A DNA stretch of 64,000 nt from Owenia fusiformis. Its lineage: Eukaryota > Annelida > Polychaeta > Sabellida > Oweniidae. The notes under the pieces are model-generated. The model was not told the DNA's origin. It made no database searches and saw nothing but the letters and a program-made list of their open reading frames with translations. Each line of letters opens with the position of its first letter. Position 1 is the first letter of the stretch. Where the stretch lies: positions 6,288,571 through 6,352,570 of the forward strand of contig CAIIXF020000011.1 of NCBI GenBank assembly GCA_903813345.2, in the 5' to 3' direction. Positions 1 through 11,944 of the stretch are shown piece after piece. Both the position numbers and the translations under genes were made by a program.

Positions 1-945
1 TATTGAATTATTTCGGCTTTAATCAAGTCAATCGATTGGATTTGAAAGTTATTGAGGGTGTAAGCAAGGTTCTATTTTTAATTTTCATTTTGATGTATGA
101 TTATTTTGTTGGAAAGAAATCCACCCAAAGGATTTACTATAAATTTTTATATATGCGAGGCACCATGAAAATCTTAAAGTTAGACAAACCATGGAGAATT
201 TGAGACCGAAAAATTTAAAGAATATTTCTTATTGGTATTGCGAATGGTTTTCAGAAACATCACCAAGAGCTGTCATTGACCGGATAGTCTTGCTAATTTT
301 ATATAAGGGCATTTTATATATTGCCGATGTAACGAAGACAAAATAAATACCAAAGTTCACAACAATTTTCTCAAAGTAATATTTTTTCTCTCATTGTCCT
401 TGTAAATTTTCGTACTTTCCACGGGTAAGACAATTGTAACAACAATTAGATATCATTTAGTTTTTGAGACAGCAAAAGCCAAAAGTTAACCTTTTTACTT
501 TCTTTAAGATAAAAATATGGAAATACCATAATAACCAGAAGAAAGGCAATCGAAAAAAAGAAATAACCAGTGAGAAGGTCAAAGAAAAATAAGAAGTCCA
601 TTATATCTTATCTGATGATAAATTATTAAACAACAACAACATTAAAACATTTGACAACCTATATTATTTCTGACATCGTACGGGTGCTTTTACTGTCCTT
701 GTGTGAAATAAATGTGTATGCTATGTAGAGATTTCTTTTAAAACTATTCTTAAATAATTCTTCACAATATCCACTTGCTTAAATCCTCCATAATTTCAAG
801 CGAATTGCTTTTAAAACATGAATCAGTCGAGCAGTATCAATACTAAAAGTTCCAAGTGATGGAATATAGTTCTTCAACGAAACATATTATTGAATTTTCT
901 GAGTTTTAGTTAGTACTAAACATAATACATAATATTGTTTTGTTA
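1..945 (-). other. Part of intron 1 of FReD4 (host sequence left of the repeat array)
   Basis: No coding sequence is seen. The first 350 or so bases are a close paralogue of 55795-56160, which lies in intron 1 of FReD3. Bases about 900-945 align again with 56175-56210, just before the exon 1 splice donor of FReD3. The intervening 360-890 is AT-rich and has no counterpart in FReD3. Because exon 1 of FReD4 sits at 22531-22591 on the minus strand, this stretch is inferred to be the downstream part of its intron 1; exons 2 and 3 would lie left of the window. Confidence 0.7.
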
Positions 946-947
946 TT

Positions 948-973
948 AGGAGGCCCCCCGGCAGGGGCCTCCT
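948..973. repeat. GC-rich perfect hairpin at the left edge of the array
   Basis: AGGAGGCCCC at 948-957 and GGGGCCTCCT at 964-973 are perfect 10-base inverted arms around a 6-base loop. It is strikingly GC-rich for this AT-rich region and lies at the junction between FReD4 intron sequence and the array. It may be the terminal hairpin of the outermost element. Confidence 0.75.
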
Positions 974-1011
974 ATCAATTTTGTAGATATTATTCTTTAT
1001 TATTCTTTATT

Positions 1012-1146
1012 AGACTCCAGATAAAATCTGGAGTCTATTGCTTTCGTCAGTTTTCTTTATTATTAGACTCCAGATGAAAATCTGGAGTCTATTGCTTTTG
1101 CCAGTTTTCTTTATTATTATTAGACTCCAGATGAAATCTGGAGTCT
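1012..1146. repeat. Three tandem copies of a 53-57 bp palindrome cassette
   Basis: Each copy has AGACTCCAGAT, a 3-4 base loop, then ATCTGGAGTCT, followed by a tail resembling ATTGCTTTYGYCAGTTTTCTT. Palindromes lie at 1012-1036, 1065-1090 and 1122-1146. The ATCTGGAGTCT arm also occurs just before the terminal palindrome of the large elements, so the cassette may derive from their 3' ends. Confidence 0.8.
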
Positions 1147-3914
1147 ATTGTTTTCGTCAGTTTTCTTATTCTTCTTCTTCTTATTATTATTCTATACCAG
1201 TTTTCTCAATAACCATTAGGTTTTCAGTAAAGTCAATCATTTGGTCAATTTAGGTTCAGTATCTAGTTCCTCGGAAATTGGGTCAAATTTTTATCTAGGT
1301 CAAAGGTCAAGAACTAGGTCAAATCCAGTACTTTGTCACTTTTTTCGATTTTCTCGGTCGTCCTTCAATATTTTCGATCCGGGTTTTTTTCATTGTGTTC
1401 CTTATAAAAAAGTAGAAATCCTAGGGTCGATTTAGTTTTTTGATATCTCAAACCGATTTCGAGATATCAGTGTCCGAAAACGAGGTCCAAAAAAAAGTTC
1501 TACGAATTAAATGGCCAGGATATTAGTCTTATAGGAAATTTTCTCAGGATTCCGAATCTGAAAACCAAATTTCGATCTGACTTCCCGTTCGGAAGTTATG
1601 GCGTTTTGAATGCTCAAAAATTGCTAAATTTGGTGCCCATGTTAAGTCAATGGGAAAAAAGATTTTTTTGAAGTGAAAAATACAAAATATAGACTGAGTT
1701 CAGCTAAATATAATGAAAGCTTTTAAAAGAATGGGACCTCAAAAGCCATGTAGCTTTAAAATTTGGACATCAAAATGCCTAGGTCAGAATCTAGGTCAAA
1801 TTCAAAGTTTTTTCTTATTTTTGCGATTCTGACACTACAGATTAATTATATTCTTCAAAATTGTGTATACATGTAGCCAAGAGTGTGCTAATAGTGTTAG
1901 CCTTTTGCCGTCAGAAAGTATTTTGCCCCACTTTTGAGATATGGTGTCCGAAAAGTAGGTCAAAATAAAAAATTCTCCAAATTTGACGTTTGAGTTATGA
2001 TTTAAGTATAGAATTTTCTCAGGAATCCGAATCTGCAAACCAAATTTCAATCCGACTTCTGGTTCGGAAGTTATGACATTTTGAAAGCTCAAAAATCGCT
2101 AAATTTGGTGCCCCATGTTATGTCAATGGGAAAAAAGATTTTTTTGAAGTGTAAAATACGAAATATAGACTAAGCACAGCTAAACATAATGGAAGCCCTT
2201 AAAAGAAAAGGACCTCAAGACATTCTTTTCATAAAAATTTGGACACCAAAATGCCTAGATCAAAATCTAGGTCAAATTCAAAGTTTTTCCTTATTTTTGC
2301 GATTCTGACACTACAGATTAATTATATTCTTCGAAATTAGTATACATGTAGCCAAGAGTGTGCTAATAGTGTTAGCCTTTTGCCGTCAGAAAGTATTTTG
2401 ACCCACTTTTGAGATATGGTGTCCGAAAAGTAGGTCAAAATAGAAAATTCCCCAAACTCAACGTATGAGTTATGAATTAAGGATAGAATTTTCTCAGGAA
2501 TCCGAATCTGCAAAATAAATTTTGATCCAACTTCCGGTTTGGAAGTTATGACGTTTTGAAACCTCAAAAATCGCCAAATTTGGTGCTCCATATTATTATG
2601 TAAATGGGAAAAAATATATTTTTTAAGTGTAAAATACTAGATATGGACTGAGTACAGCTTAACATAATGAAAGCCTATAAAAGAAGGGGACCTCGAAGGC
2701 TACTTAGGTCCAAAATTTGGACACCAAAATTCCTAGGTCAAAATCTAGGTCAAATTCATAGTTTTCCTTATTTTTGCGATTTTGACACTATATATAGATG
2801 ATTTGCTTCAAAACTTTGTATACAGGTTGGAAAGAGAGTGCTAATAGTGTTAGCCCTTTGCCGTCAGAAGTATTTCGACCCACTTTTGAGATATGGTGTC
2901 CGAAATGTAGGTCAAAATATTAAATTTTCCAAATACAACGTATGAGTTATGAATTAAGGGTAAAATTTTCTCAGAAATTCGAATCTGCAAGCCAAATTTC
3001 AATCCAACTTCCAGTTCAGAAGTTATGGCGTTTTGAAATCTCGAAAAACCGATATGACAATATCCCTATGTTAAGTTAATAGGAAAAATAAAAATACATG
3101 AATTGAAAAATACCAGATTGGATTCAAATAAAATTAGAGATGAACTACAATAGTTAGAGGACCAGAAAAGCTAACCCAATTCAAAATTTGGACTCTTGAA
3201 TGCCAAGGTCAAAAACTAGGTCAAATCTATGATTTTTCTTAAATATTTCTTTTTGAAATTTAGTATACAGATAGCCAAGAGTATGCTAAAAGTGTTAGCC
3301 TTTTGCCATCAGAAGGTATTTTGACCTAGTTTTGAAATATAGTGTCCAGAAAGTAGGTCACGAAAAAAGTTCTACAAATTTTTTGTTTGATGTGTCAAAA
3401 TAATGGTGAATTTTCGCTTGATTCCGAATCTGAAAACCAAATTGAAATCTGAATTAAGGTTAAAGAGTTATGACCTTTTGAAATCTCGAAAAAATGATAT
3501 GATGATACTGTATGTTTAGTCAATGGGACCAATGAAAATATATGAATAGATCAGATGCAGACTTGATTCAACTAAAATTAGAGATAATTACAATAGTTAG
3601 AGGACTAATAAAGCTAACCTAATTCAAAATTTGGACACTTGAATGCCAAGGTCAAAAACTTGGTCAAATCTATGATTTTTCTTATTTTTATGATCCTGAC
3701 ACAACACTTAATTATTTATTTTTGAAATTTAGTATACAGATAGCCAAGAGTATACTTATGGTGTTAGCCCTTTGCCCTCTAAAGGAATTTTGACCCAGAA
3801 ATAGTGTCCAGAAAGTAGGTCAACTAAAAATTTATCCAAATTTAGTGTTTTAGGTTGGAAAATTATAGGAAATTTTCTCAGGATTCCAAATCTGAAATCA
3901 GAATTGAAATCTGA

Positions 3915-4815
3915 TTTCCAGTCAGTTGGTCGGTAAGTCATCTGATCAACGGTTCAGGTCGGTTAATCAATCAAAGTGAAATCCAGTCAGTCGTCTGGTC
4001 GGTGCTTTAAGGTCGGTTGTCTAGTTGGTTGACTTTCAGGTCCGTCATCTGGTCGGTATGTCGGCCTTTCAAGTTGGTCGTCCGGTTGTTCATCTGGTCA
4101 GTTGTCCAGTCAGTCGGCCATTCAGGTCAATTGTCTGGTTGCCTGGTCAGTCGATTGTTCAGGTCCTACGTCCATTCGGTAGGTTAGTTGGTTGTCCAGT
4201 CGATTGACCGTTCAGGTCGGTCAGTCAGTAGGTTATCTGGTCGACAGTTCAGGTTGGTCAATCAGTCATCAAGACGGTTGGTCGTCCAACCACTCAGGTC
4301 TCTTGGTGGCTCATCTGGTCAGTCAGTCAATCAGTCATCCAAGAGTACAATTAGTCATAAGAAAAGCAAACTGGGAAGATCCCATATTATGGTCTAACAT
4401 GCAAAGAAACATTGTCTTATGCCCCCTCTCCCATCCATCCAGAAAATATATCATAATCAAAAATTAAAGAGCATTAATTGCACATTTCCCATCACATTTA
4501 TATAGCCGTTCAGGTCGGTCTGTCGGTACATTTGATGGTAAAGGTCGGTCAATCAGTCATGAGTCAATCCCATCAGAAGTCAGGTCGGTTGACAGTTCAA
4601 GTCGGTCAATCGTCCGGTCAGTCATCAGGTCAGTCTGTTGACCTTTAAGGTCAGTTGTCCAGTTGGTTGACTGTTCAGGTCAGTCATCCGGTCAGTTATC
4701 CGGTAGGTCATCCGGTCGATCTGTTGACCTCATCAGGACAGTTGGTCGTCTAACCATTCAGGTCTCTTGGTCGGTCATCTTGTCAGTCATTCAGGTCAGT
4801 CAGTCAGTCATCCAA
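3915..4815. repeat. Degenerate minisatellite of GGTCAGTCATCCGGT-type units
   Basis: Two blocks (about 3915-4340 and 4507-4812) consist of degenerate short units built on GGTCAGT/GGTCGGT with variable CATCTGG or TGTCC links. They are separated by one copy of the 167-bp duplicated segment. The open frames across them have the composition of repeat translation. Confidence 0.8.
4340..4506. repeat. 167-bp direct duplication, copy 1
   Basis: This segment, including AAACTGGGAAGATCCC and CACATTTATATAGC, recurs at 4813-4980 with few differences. Each copy follows a block of the GTCAGT minisatellite, so minisatellite and spacer were duplicated together. Confidence 0.85.
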
Positions 4816-4980
4816 GAATACAACTGGCCATTAAAAAAACAAACTGGGAAGATCCCATATTATGGTCTAACATGCAAAGAAACATTGTCTTATGCCCCCT
4901 CTACCAGCCATCCAGAAAATATTTCATGATCAAAAAATTAAAGAGCATTAATTGCACATTTCCCATCACATTTATATAGC
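4813..4980. repeat. 167-bp direct duplication, copy 2
   Basis: Second copy of 4340-4506. The sequence after it (4981-5210) is not clearly repeat-derived and holds no recognised gene. Confidence 0.85.
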
Positions 4981-5216
4981 GATTGATTGAATAACCATTA
5001 GTGTCAATCAATCCTTATACCCCAGACTGTGGACTGGCCAGTATGCCAAATACATTTCCCGAAACATATTGGATATGTATTGGGTATACATCGGTATGTT
5101 TAAAAATGTGTTTGCTCTCATATGTATTCACTTGTTCAAAATCCTATTTTGTACTCCAGTTACTTTCATGTTTAAAAATATATGTGCTCTTTGTATCCAT
5201 TGATTCATTTTTTATT

Positions 5217-5305
5217 AGACTCCAGATGTCAATCTGGAGTCTATTGTTTTTGCCAGTATTCTTATTCTTCTTCTTATTAGACTCCAGATTGAAAATCTGG
5301 AGTCT
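5217..5305. repeat. Two palindrome cassettes (AGACTCCAGAT / ATCTGGAGTCT)
   Basis: Palindromes at 5217-5242 and 5279-5305 match the cassette at 1012-1146 and again precede the leader of a large element. Confidence 0.8.
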
Positions 5306-5339
5306 ATTGTTTTTGCCAGTATTCTTCTTATTATTATTA

Positions 5340-7977
5340 TTTTTCTTTGGGAGTTTTTTCAATAACTATGAGGTATCCAGTAAGGGCCATAATACAGTTC
5401 ATTTAGGTTCAGTATCTAGTTGATGGGAAATTGGGTCAAATTTTTTTCTAGGTCAAAGGTCAAGAACTAGGTCAAATCCAGTACTTTGTCACTTTTTTCG
5501 ATTTTCTCAGTCGTCCTTCAATATTTTTGATCCGTTTTTCTTTCATTGTGTTCCTGATAAAAAAGTAGTATTAAGAATGTCGATTTAGTTTTTTGATATC
5601 TCAAACCGATTTCGAGATATGGCGTCCAGAAAGTAGGTCACACCAAAACGTGCTCCAAATTCAATGTATGAGTTATGAATTAGGGGTAGAATTTTGTCAG
5701 GAATCCGAATCTACAAACCAAATTTCGATCCGACTTCTGGTTCAGAAGTTATGGCGTTTAGAAAACTCAAAAATCGCTAAATTTTGTGCCCATGTTAAGT
5801 CAATGGGAAAAAAGATTTTTTTGAAGTGAAAAATACGAAATATAGACTGAGTTCAGCTTAATTTAATGAAAGCCTTCAAAAGAAGGGGACCTCAAAAGCC
5901 ATCTAGCTTCAGAATTTGGACACCAAAATTCCTAGGTCAAAATCTAGGTCAAATTCAAAGGTTTTCCTTATTTTTGCGATTCTGACACAACACTTCAATT
6001 ATATTCTTCGAAATTGTGTATACATGTAGCCAAGAGTGTGCTAATAGTGTTAGCCTTTTGCCGTCAGAAAGTATTTTGACCCACTTTTGAGATATGGTGT
6101 CCGAAAAGTAGGTCAAAATAAAAAGTTCTCCAAATTTAACGTATGAGTTATGAATTAGGGGTAGAATTTTGTCAGAAATCCGAATCTGCAAACCAAATTT
6201 CGATCCGACTTCCGGTTCGGAAGTTATGGCGTGTCCGAAAAGTAGGTCAAAATAAAAAGTTTCCAAATTTAACATATGAGTTATGAATTAGAGGTAGAAT
6301 TTCGTCAGGAATCCGAATCTGCAAACCAAATTCCTATCCGACTTCTGGTTCCGAAGTTATGGCGTGTCCAAAAAGTAGGTCAAAATAAAAATTCGCCAAA
6401 TTTAATTAAGAGTTATGAATTAGAAGTAGAATTTTGTCAGGAATCCGAATCTTTAAATCAAATTTAGATCCGACTTCCGGTTCGGAGTGTTTTGAAATTT
6501 CAGAAAATCGATCTGATTGTATCCTGATAGAAAGTCAAGAGTAGAGAAGAAAATATTGAAAAATTCATCCATCCTTCCTATCTGATCCTATCCTATCCTT
6601 CCTATCTATCCTTCCTTATATTCTTCAAAATTGTGTATACATGTAGCCAAGAGTGTGCTAATAGTGTTAGCCTTTTGCCGTCAGAAAGTATTTTGCCCCA
6701 CTTTTGAGATATGGTGTCCGAAAAGTAGGTCAAAATAAAAAATTCTCCAAATTTGACGTTTGAGTTATGATTTAAGTATAGAATTTTCTCAGGAATCCGA
6801 ATCTGCAAACCAAATTTCAATCCGACTTCTGGTTCGGAAGTTATGACATTTTGAAAGCTCAAAAATCGCTAAATTTGGTGCCCCATGTTATGTCAATGGG
6901 AAAAAAGATTTTTTTGAAGTGTAAAATACGAAATATAGACTAAGCACAGCTAAACATAATGGAAGCCCTTAAAAGAAAAGGACCTCAAGACATTCTTTTC
7001 ATAAAAATTTGGACACCAAAATGCCTAGATCAAAATCTAGGTCAAATTCAAAGTTTTTCCTTATTTTTGCGATTCTGACACTACAGATTAATTATATTCT
7101 TCGAAATTAGTATACATGTAGCCAAGAGTGTGCTAATAGTGTTAGCCTTTTGCCGTCAGAAAGTATTTTGACCCACTTTTGAGATATGGTGTCCGAAAAG
7201 TAGGTCAAAATAAAAAGTTCTCCAAATTTAACGTATGAGTTATGAATTAGGGGTAGAATTTTGTCAGGAATCCGAATCTGCAAACTAAATATCGATCCGA
7301 CTCCCGGTTCGGAAGTTATGGCGTGTCCGAAAAGTAGGTCAAAATAAAAAGTTTCCAAATTTAACGTGTGAGTTATGAATTAAGAGTAGAATTTTGTCAG
7401 GAATCCAAATCTGCAAACCAAATTTCGATCCGACTTCTGGTTCCAAAGTTATGGCGTGTCCAAAAAGTAGGTCAAAATAAAAATTCGCCAAATTTAACGT
7501 ATGAGTTATGAATTAGTGGTAGAATTTTGTCAGGAATCCGAATCTTTAAATCAAATTTAGATCCGACTTCCGGTTCGGAAGTTATGGCGTTTTGAAATTT
7601 CGGAAAATCGATCTGATGGTACCCTGATAGAAAGTCAAGAGTAGAGAAGAAAATATTGAAAAATTCACCCATCCTTCCTATCTGATCCTATCCTATCCTT
7701 CCTATCTATCCTTCCTTCGTATCCTTTCTTTCCTATCCTTCCTATCCTCTCCTATCATATCCTTTCTTCCTATTCTGTTCTATCCTATCCTTCTTTCTTA
7801 TTCTATCCTATCGTTCCTTCCCATTCTATCCTATCCTACCTTCCAATTTTATCCATCCATCTTATTCTGGATGACTCAGCTTATTCTCGATGACTCGGCT
7901 TATTTTAGATGACTGGGCTTAAAAAAAGTCTAGATCTGGAGTCTGAAATTGAACTTCGTTCAATTTCCAAAGTCTAG
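5340..7977 (+). mobile_element. Helitron-like block 2 (non-coding)
   Basis: The leader is at 5340-5560 with DR1 half-sites. The body has diverged internal units, including a subunit of about 140 bp repeated in immediate tandem at 6095-6490 and 7190-7600. Pyrimidine-rich TCCTATCC microsatellites lie at 6568-6625 and 7665-7850. Three TGACTCGG/TGACTCAGC-like units at 7860-7920 precede the terminus, whose palindrome (TTGAAC/GTTCAA) is followed by CTAG at 7974-7977 and TTATT. Bases about 6620-7110 are a near-identical repeat of 1850-2340. Confidence 0.6.
7665..7850. repeat. TCCTATCC/TCCTTCC pyrimidine-rich microsatellite
   Basis: One strand is almost purely C and T with occasional A, in imperfect TCCTATCCT and TCCTTCCTA units. 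A shorter related tract lies at 6568-6625. Confidence 0.85.
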
Positions 7978-7991
7978 TTATTATTATTATT

Positions 7992-8018
7992 AGACTCCAG
8001 ATTGAAAATCTGGAGTCT
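7992..8018. repeat. Single palindrome cassette between blocks 2 and 3
   Basis: AGACTCCAGAT (7992-8002) and ATCTGGAGTCT (8008-8018) form perfect arms directly after the CTAG terminus of block 2. Confidence 0.8.
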
Positions 8019-8059
8019 ATTGTTTTTGCCTGTTTTCTTCTTATTATTATTCTTTTTTC

Positions 8060-9939
8060 TTCCTCCTTACCAGATTTCTCGTCAACTATAACAGCTTACT
8101 TAATCCAACTTACATGGTTAACTTAAGACAGTATCCGGCTTTCTGGGAAATTAGGTCAAATTTTTATCTAGGTCAAAGGTCAAGAACTAGGTCAAATCCA
8201 GTACTTTGTCACTTTTTCCCATTATCTCGGTCGTCCTTTAATATTTTTGATCCTGGTTTTTTTCATTGTGTTCCTCATAAAAAAGTAGAAAACCTAGGGT
8301 CGATTTAGTTTTTTGGTATCTCAAACCGATTTCGAGATATCAGTGTCCGAAAACGAGGTCCAAAAAAAATTTCACCGAATCCAATGTCCAGGATATTAGT
8401 CTTATAGAAAATTTTCTCAGGATTCCGAATCTGAAAACCAAATTTCGATCTGACTTCCGGTTCAGAAGTTATGGCGTTTTGAAAATTCAAAAATCGCTAA
8501 ATTTGGTGCCCCATGTTAATTCAATGGGAAAAAATATTTTTTTGAAGTGTAAAATACGAGATATGGACTAAGCACAACTAAACATAATGGAAGCCCATAA
8601 AAGAAAGGGACCACAAGACCTTCTTTTCATATAAATTTGGACACCAAAATGCCTAGGTCAAAATCTAGGTCAAATTCAAAGTTTTTCCTTATTTTTGCGA
8701 TTCTGACACTACAGATTAATTATATTCTTCGAAAATTTGTATACATGTAGCCAAGAGTGTGCTAATAGTGTTAGCCTTTTGCCGTCAGAAAGTATTTTGA
8801 ACCACTTTTGAGATATGGTGTCCGAAAAGTAGGTCAAACTAAAAAGTTCTCCAAATTTAACGTATGAGTTATGAATTAAGGGTAGAATTTTCTCAGGAAT
8901 CCAAATCTGCAAACCAAATTTCAATCCGACTTTTGGTTTGGAATTTATGTCGTTTTGAAAGCTCAAAAATCGCTAAATTTGGTGCCCCATGTTATGGCAA
9001 TGGGAAAAAAGATTTTTTTGAAGTGTAAAATACGAGATAAAGACTGAAAACAGCTTCACATAATGAAAGCCTATAAAAGAAAGGGACCTCAAAAGCTAGC
9101 TAGCTTCACAATTTGGTCACCAAAATGCCTAGGTCAAAATCTAGGTCAAATTTATAGTTTTAACTTATTTTTGCGATTCTGACACTACACTTTAATTATT
9201 TGCTTCAAAATTTTGTATACAGGTAGCAAAGAGTGTGCTAATAGTGTTAGCCTTTTGCCGTCAGAAAGTATTTTGACCCACTTTTGAGATATAGTGTCCG
9301 AAAAGTAGGTCAACATGAAAGTTTCTCCAAATTTAACGTATGAGTTATGAATTAAGGGTAGAATTTTCTCAGAAATCCGAATCTGCAAATCAAATTTCAA
9401 TCCGACACCCGGTTTGGAAGTAATGGCGTTTTGAAAAATTAAAAAATTGGTATTTTGATATCCCATGTTATGTCAATTATCTTTGTCACTATTCGTCGTT
9501 ATTCCTTTATCTTTTTTTCATCATGTAGCTTAAAGACAGTCCTTTCATTATTGTAACTGTCTTTTTTGATTACTCTTACCGATTTTGAGGAATGGCGTCC
9601 GGAAAGTAGGTCAACATAAAAAGTTTTCAAAATTTAATGTATGAGTTATGACACAAACGTAGAATTTTCTCAGAAATTCGAATATGCAAACCAAATTTCG
9701 ACCCAAATTCTGGTTAGATAGTTATAGCTGTTTGAAGTCTCGAAAAGTCGATATTATGATATCCCCATGTTAAGCCAATGTAGACGAAGATAAGCTACTT
9801 AAGAGTTGTCTAAATGTCTGTATTCTAGATGACTCAGCTTATTCTGAATGGCTCAGCTAACAGTATTTTGGATGACTCAGCTTAAAAAAAGTTTTAAATC
9901 TGGAGTCTTAAATTGAACTTGTTCAATTTACATGTCTAG
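8060..9939 (+). mobile_element. Helitron-like block 3
   Basis: It starts with the leader TTCCTCCTTACCAGATTTCTC. Three internal units follow, then AP-1-like TGACTCAGC units near 9830-9890, then the terminal TTGAAC/GTTCAA palindrome and CTAG at 9936-9939 followed by TTATT. No gene is seen. Confidence 0.65.
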
Positions 9940-11813
9940 TTATTATTCTTCTTCCTCCTTCCCAGATTTCTCACCAACTAGAAGAGCTTACTTTAAGCTG
10001 CTTACATGATCAACTAGGGAATGTATCTGGCTTTCTGGGAAATTAGGTCAAATTTTTATCTAGGTCAAAGGTCAAGAACTAGGTCAAATCCAGTACTTTG
10101 TCACTTTTTTCAATTTTCTCGGTCGTCCTTCAATATTTTCAATCCGGGTTTTTTTCATTGTGTTTCTCATAAAAAAGTAGGGGAAAACAGGTCGATTTAG
10201 TTTTTTGATATCTCAAACCGATTTCGAGATATCAGTGTCCGAAAACGAGGTCCAAAAAAAAGTTCTCCTAATTCAATGTCCACGCTACTGGTCTTGTAGG
10301 AAATTTTCTCAGGATTCCGAATCTGAAAACCAAATTTCGATCCGACTTCCGGTTCGGAAGTTATATCGTTTTGAAAGCTCAAAAATCGCTAAATTTGGTG
10401 CCCATGTTAAGTCAATGGGAAAAAAGATTTTTTTGAAGTGAAAAATACGAAATATAGACTGAGTTCAGCTAAATATAATGGAAGCTTTTAAAAGAAGGGG
10501 ACCTCAAAAGCCATCTAGCTTACAAATTTGGACACAAAAATGCCAAGGTCAAAATCTAGGTCAAATTCAAAGTTTTTCCTTATTTTTGCGATTCTGACAC
10601 TACACTTTAATTATATTCTTCGAAATCGTGTATACATGTAGCCAAGAGTGTGCTAATAGTGTTAGCCTTTTGCCGTCAGGAAGTATTTTGACCCACTTTT
10701 GAGATATGGTGTCCCAAAAGTAGGTCAAAATAAAAAAATCTTCAAATTTAACTTATGAGTTATGAATCAGGGGTAGAATTTTGTCAGAAATCCGAATCTG
10801 CAAACCATATTTCGATCCGACTTCCGGTTCGGAAGTTATGGCGTGTCCAAAAAGTAGGTCAAAATAAAAAAATTCTAAATTTATCGTATGAGTTATGAAT
10901 TAGGGGTAGAATTTTATCAGGAATCCGAATCTGCAAACCAAATTTCGATTCGACATCTTGTTCAGAAGTTATGATGTTTTGAAAGCTCAAAAATCGCTAA
11001 ATTTGGTGCCCCATGTTAAATCAAAGGGACCGAATAATTTTTTGAAGTGTAAAAATACAAGATATAGAATGAGTACAGCTAAACATAATGAAAGCCCATA
11101 AAAGAAGGGGACCTCAAAAGCTACTTTCCTTCAAAATTTGGACACCAAAATACCTAGTTCAAAATCTAGGTCAAATTCTTAGTTTTTTCTTATTTTTGCA
11201 ATTCGGACACTACACTTCAATGATATTCTTCGAAATTTTGTATACATGTAGCAAAGAGTGTGCTTATAATGTTAACTTTTTGCCGTCAAGAAGTTTTTAG
11301 GCCCACTTTTGAGATCTGGTGATCGAAATGTAGGTCAAAATAAAAAGTTCTCCAAATTTAACGTATGAGTTATGAATTAGGGGCATAATTTCCTAAGGAA
11401 TCCGGATCTGAAATTAAAATTGCAATCCTACCCCCAGTTAAGCCATTTTGAAGTTTGAAATTCGCACTTGCCAGTATTCACGATGCAGATTGATCAAATA
11501 AACTTTCAAAAATTCCTACATACCCTACTTTACCTCCCTACCTACTCAGACTTATTTGACTACTTACTCAATTGCTTAATTAGTTATTACTTACTTAGCT
11601 ACTCACTCAGCTACTAACTCAGGTACTTACTCAGCTACTTACTCAGCTACCTACTCAGCTTTTTACCCAGTTACTTACTCAGCTACTTACTCAACTACTA
11701 CTAAGGTACTTACTCAGCTAATTACTCAGTTACTTACTCAGCTCTTTACTGATCTATCTAGGTAAAATAAATCTGGAGTCTTAAATTGAACTTGTTCAAT
11801 TTCACAAATCTAG
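9940..11813 (+). mobile_element. Helitron-like block 4
   Basis: The leader is at about 9945-10200. Two to three internal units follow, then a CTTACTCAGCTA minisatellite at about 11515-11760, the terminal palindrome, and CTAG at 11810-11813. Confidence 0.65.
11515..11760. repeat. 12-bp minisatellite CTTACTCAGCTA
   Basis: Imperfect tandem units of about 12 bp; the same array recurs at the equivalent place in two other blocks (14488-14722 and 19020-19252). It lies immediately upstream of the terminal palindrome in each. Confidence 0.85.
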
Positions 11814-11818
11814 TTATT

Positions 11819-11902
11819 AGACTCCAGATTGAAAATCTGGAGTCTATTGCTTTTGCCAGTTTTCTTTATTATTATTAGACTCCAGATGAAAATCTGGAGT
11901 CT
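11819..11902. repeat. Two palindrome cassettes between blocks 4 and 5
   Basis: Perfect AGACTCCAGAT/ATCTGGAGTCT arms lie at 11819-11845 and 11877-11902, directly after CTAGTT. Confidence 0.8.
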
Positions 11903-11944
11903 ATTGCTTTCGTCAGTTTTCTTTATTATTATTATTATTATTAT

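Larger units (their letters stand above)
1190..5210 (+). mobile_element. Helitron-like block 1 (non-coding)
   Basis: It opens with a leader containing a DR1-type AGGTCA pair near 1295-1325, then holds about four diverged internal repeats to about 3900, and then a GTCAGT-type minisatellite and a 167-bp direct duplication. No CTAG palindrome terminus was found at its right end, so that boundary is approximate. Short open frames here are translations of repeat DNA and not supported as genes. Confidence 0.55.

Noticed and set aside
4025-4929. Several open frames of 60-91 residues on the plus strand
   Set aside because: They are translations of the GTCAGT minisatellite and its duplicated spacer in different frames, with no independent coding signal.
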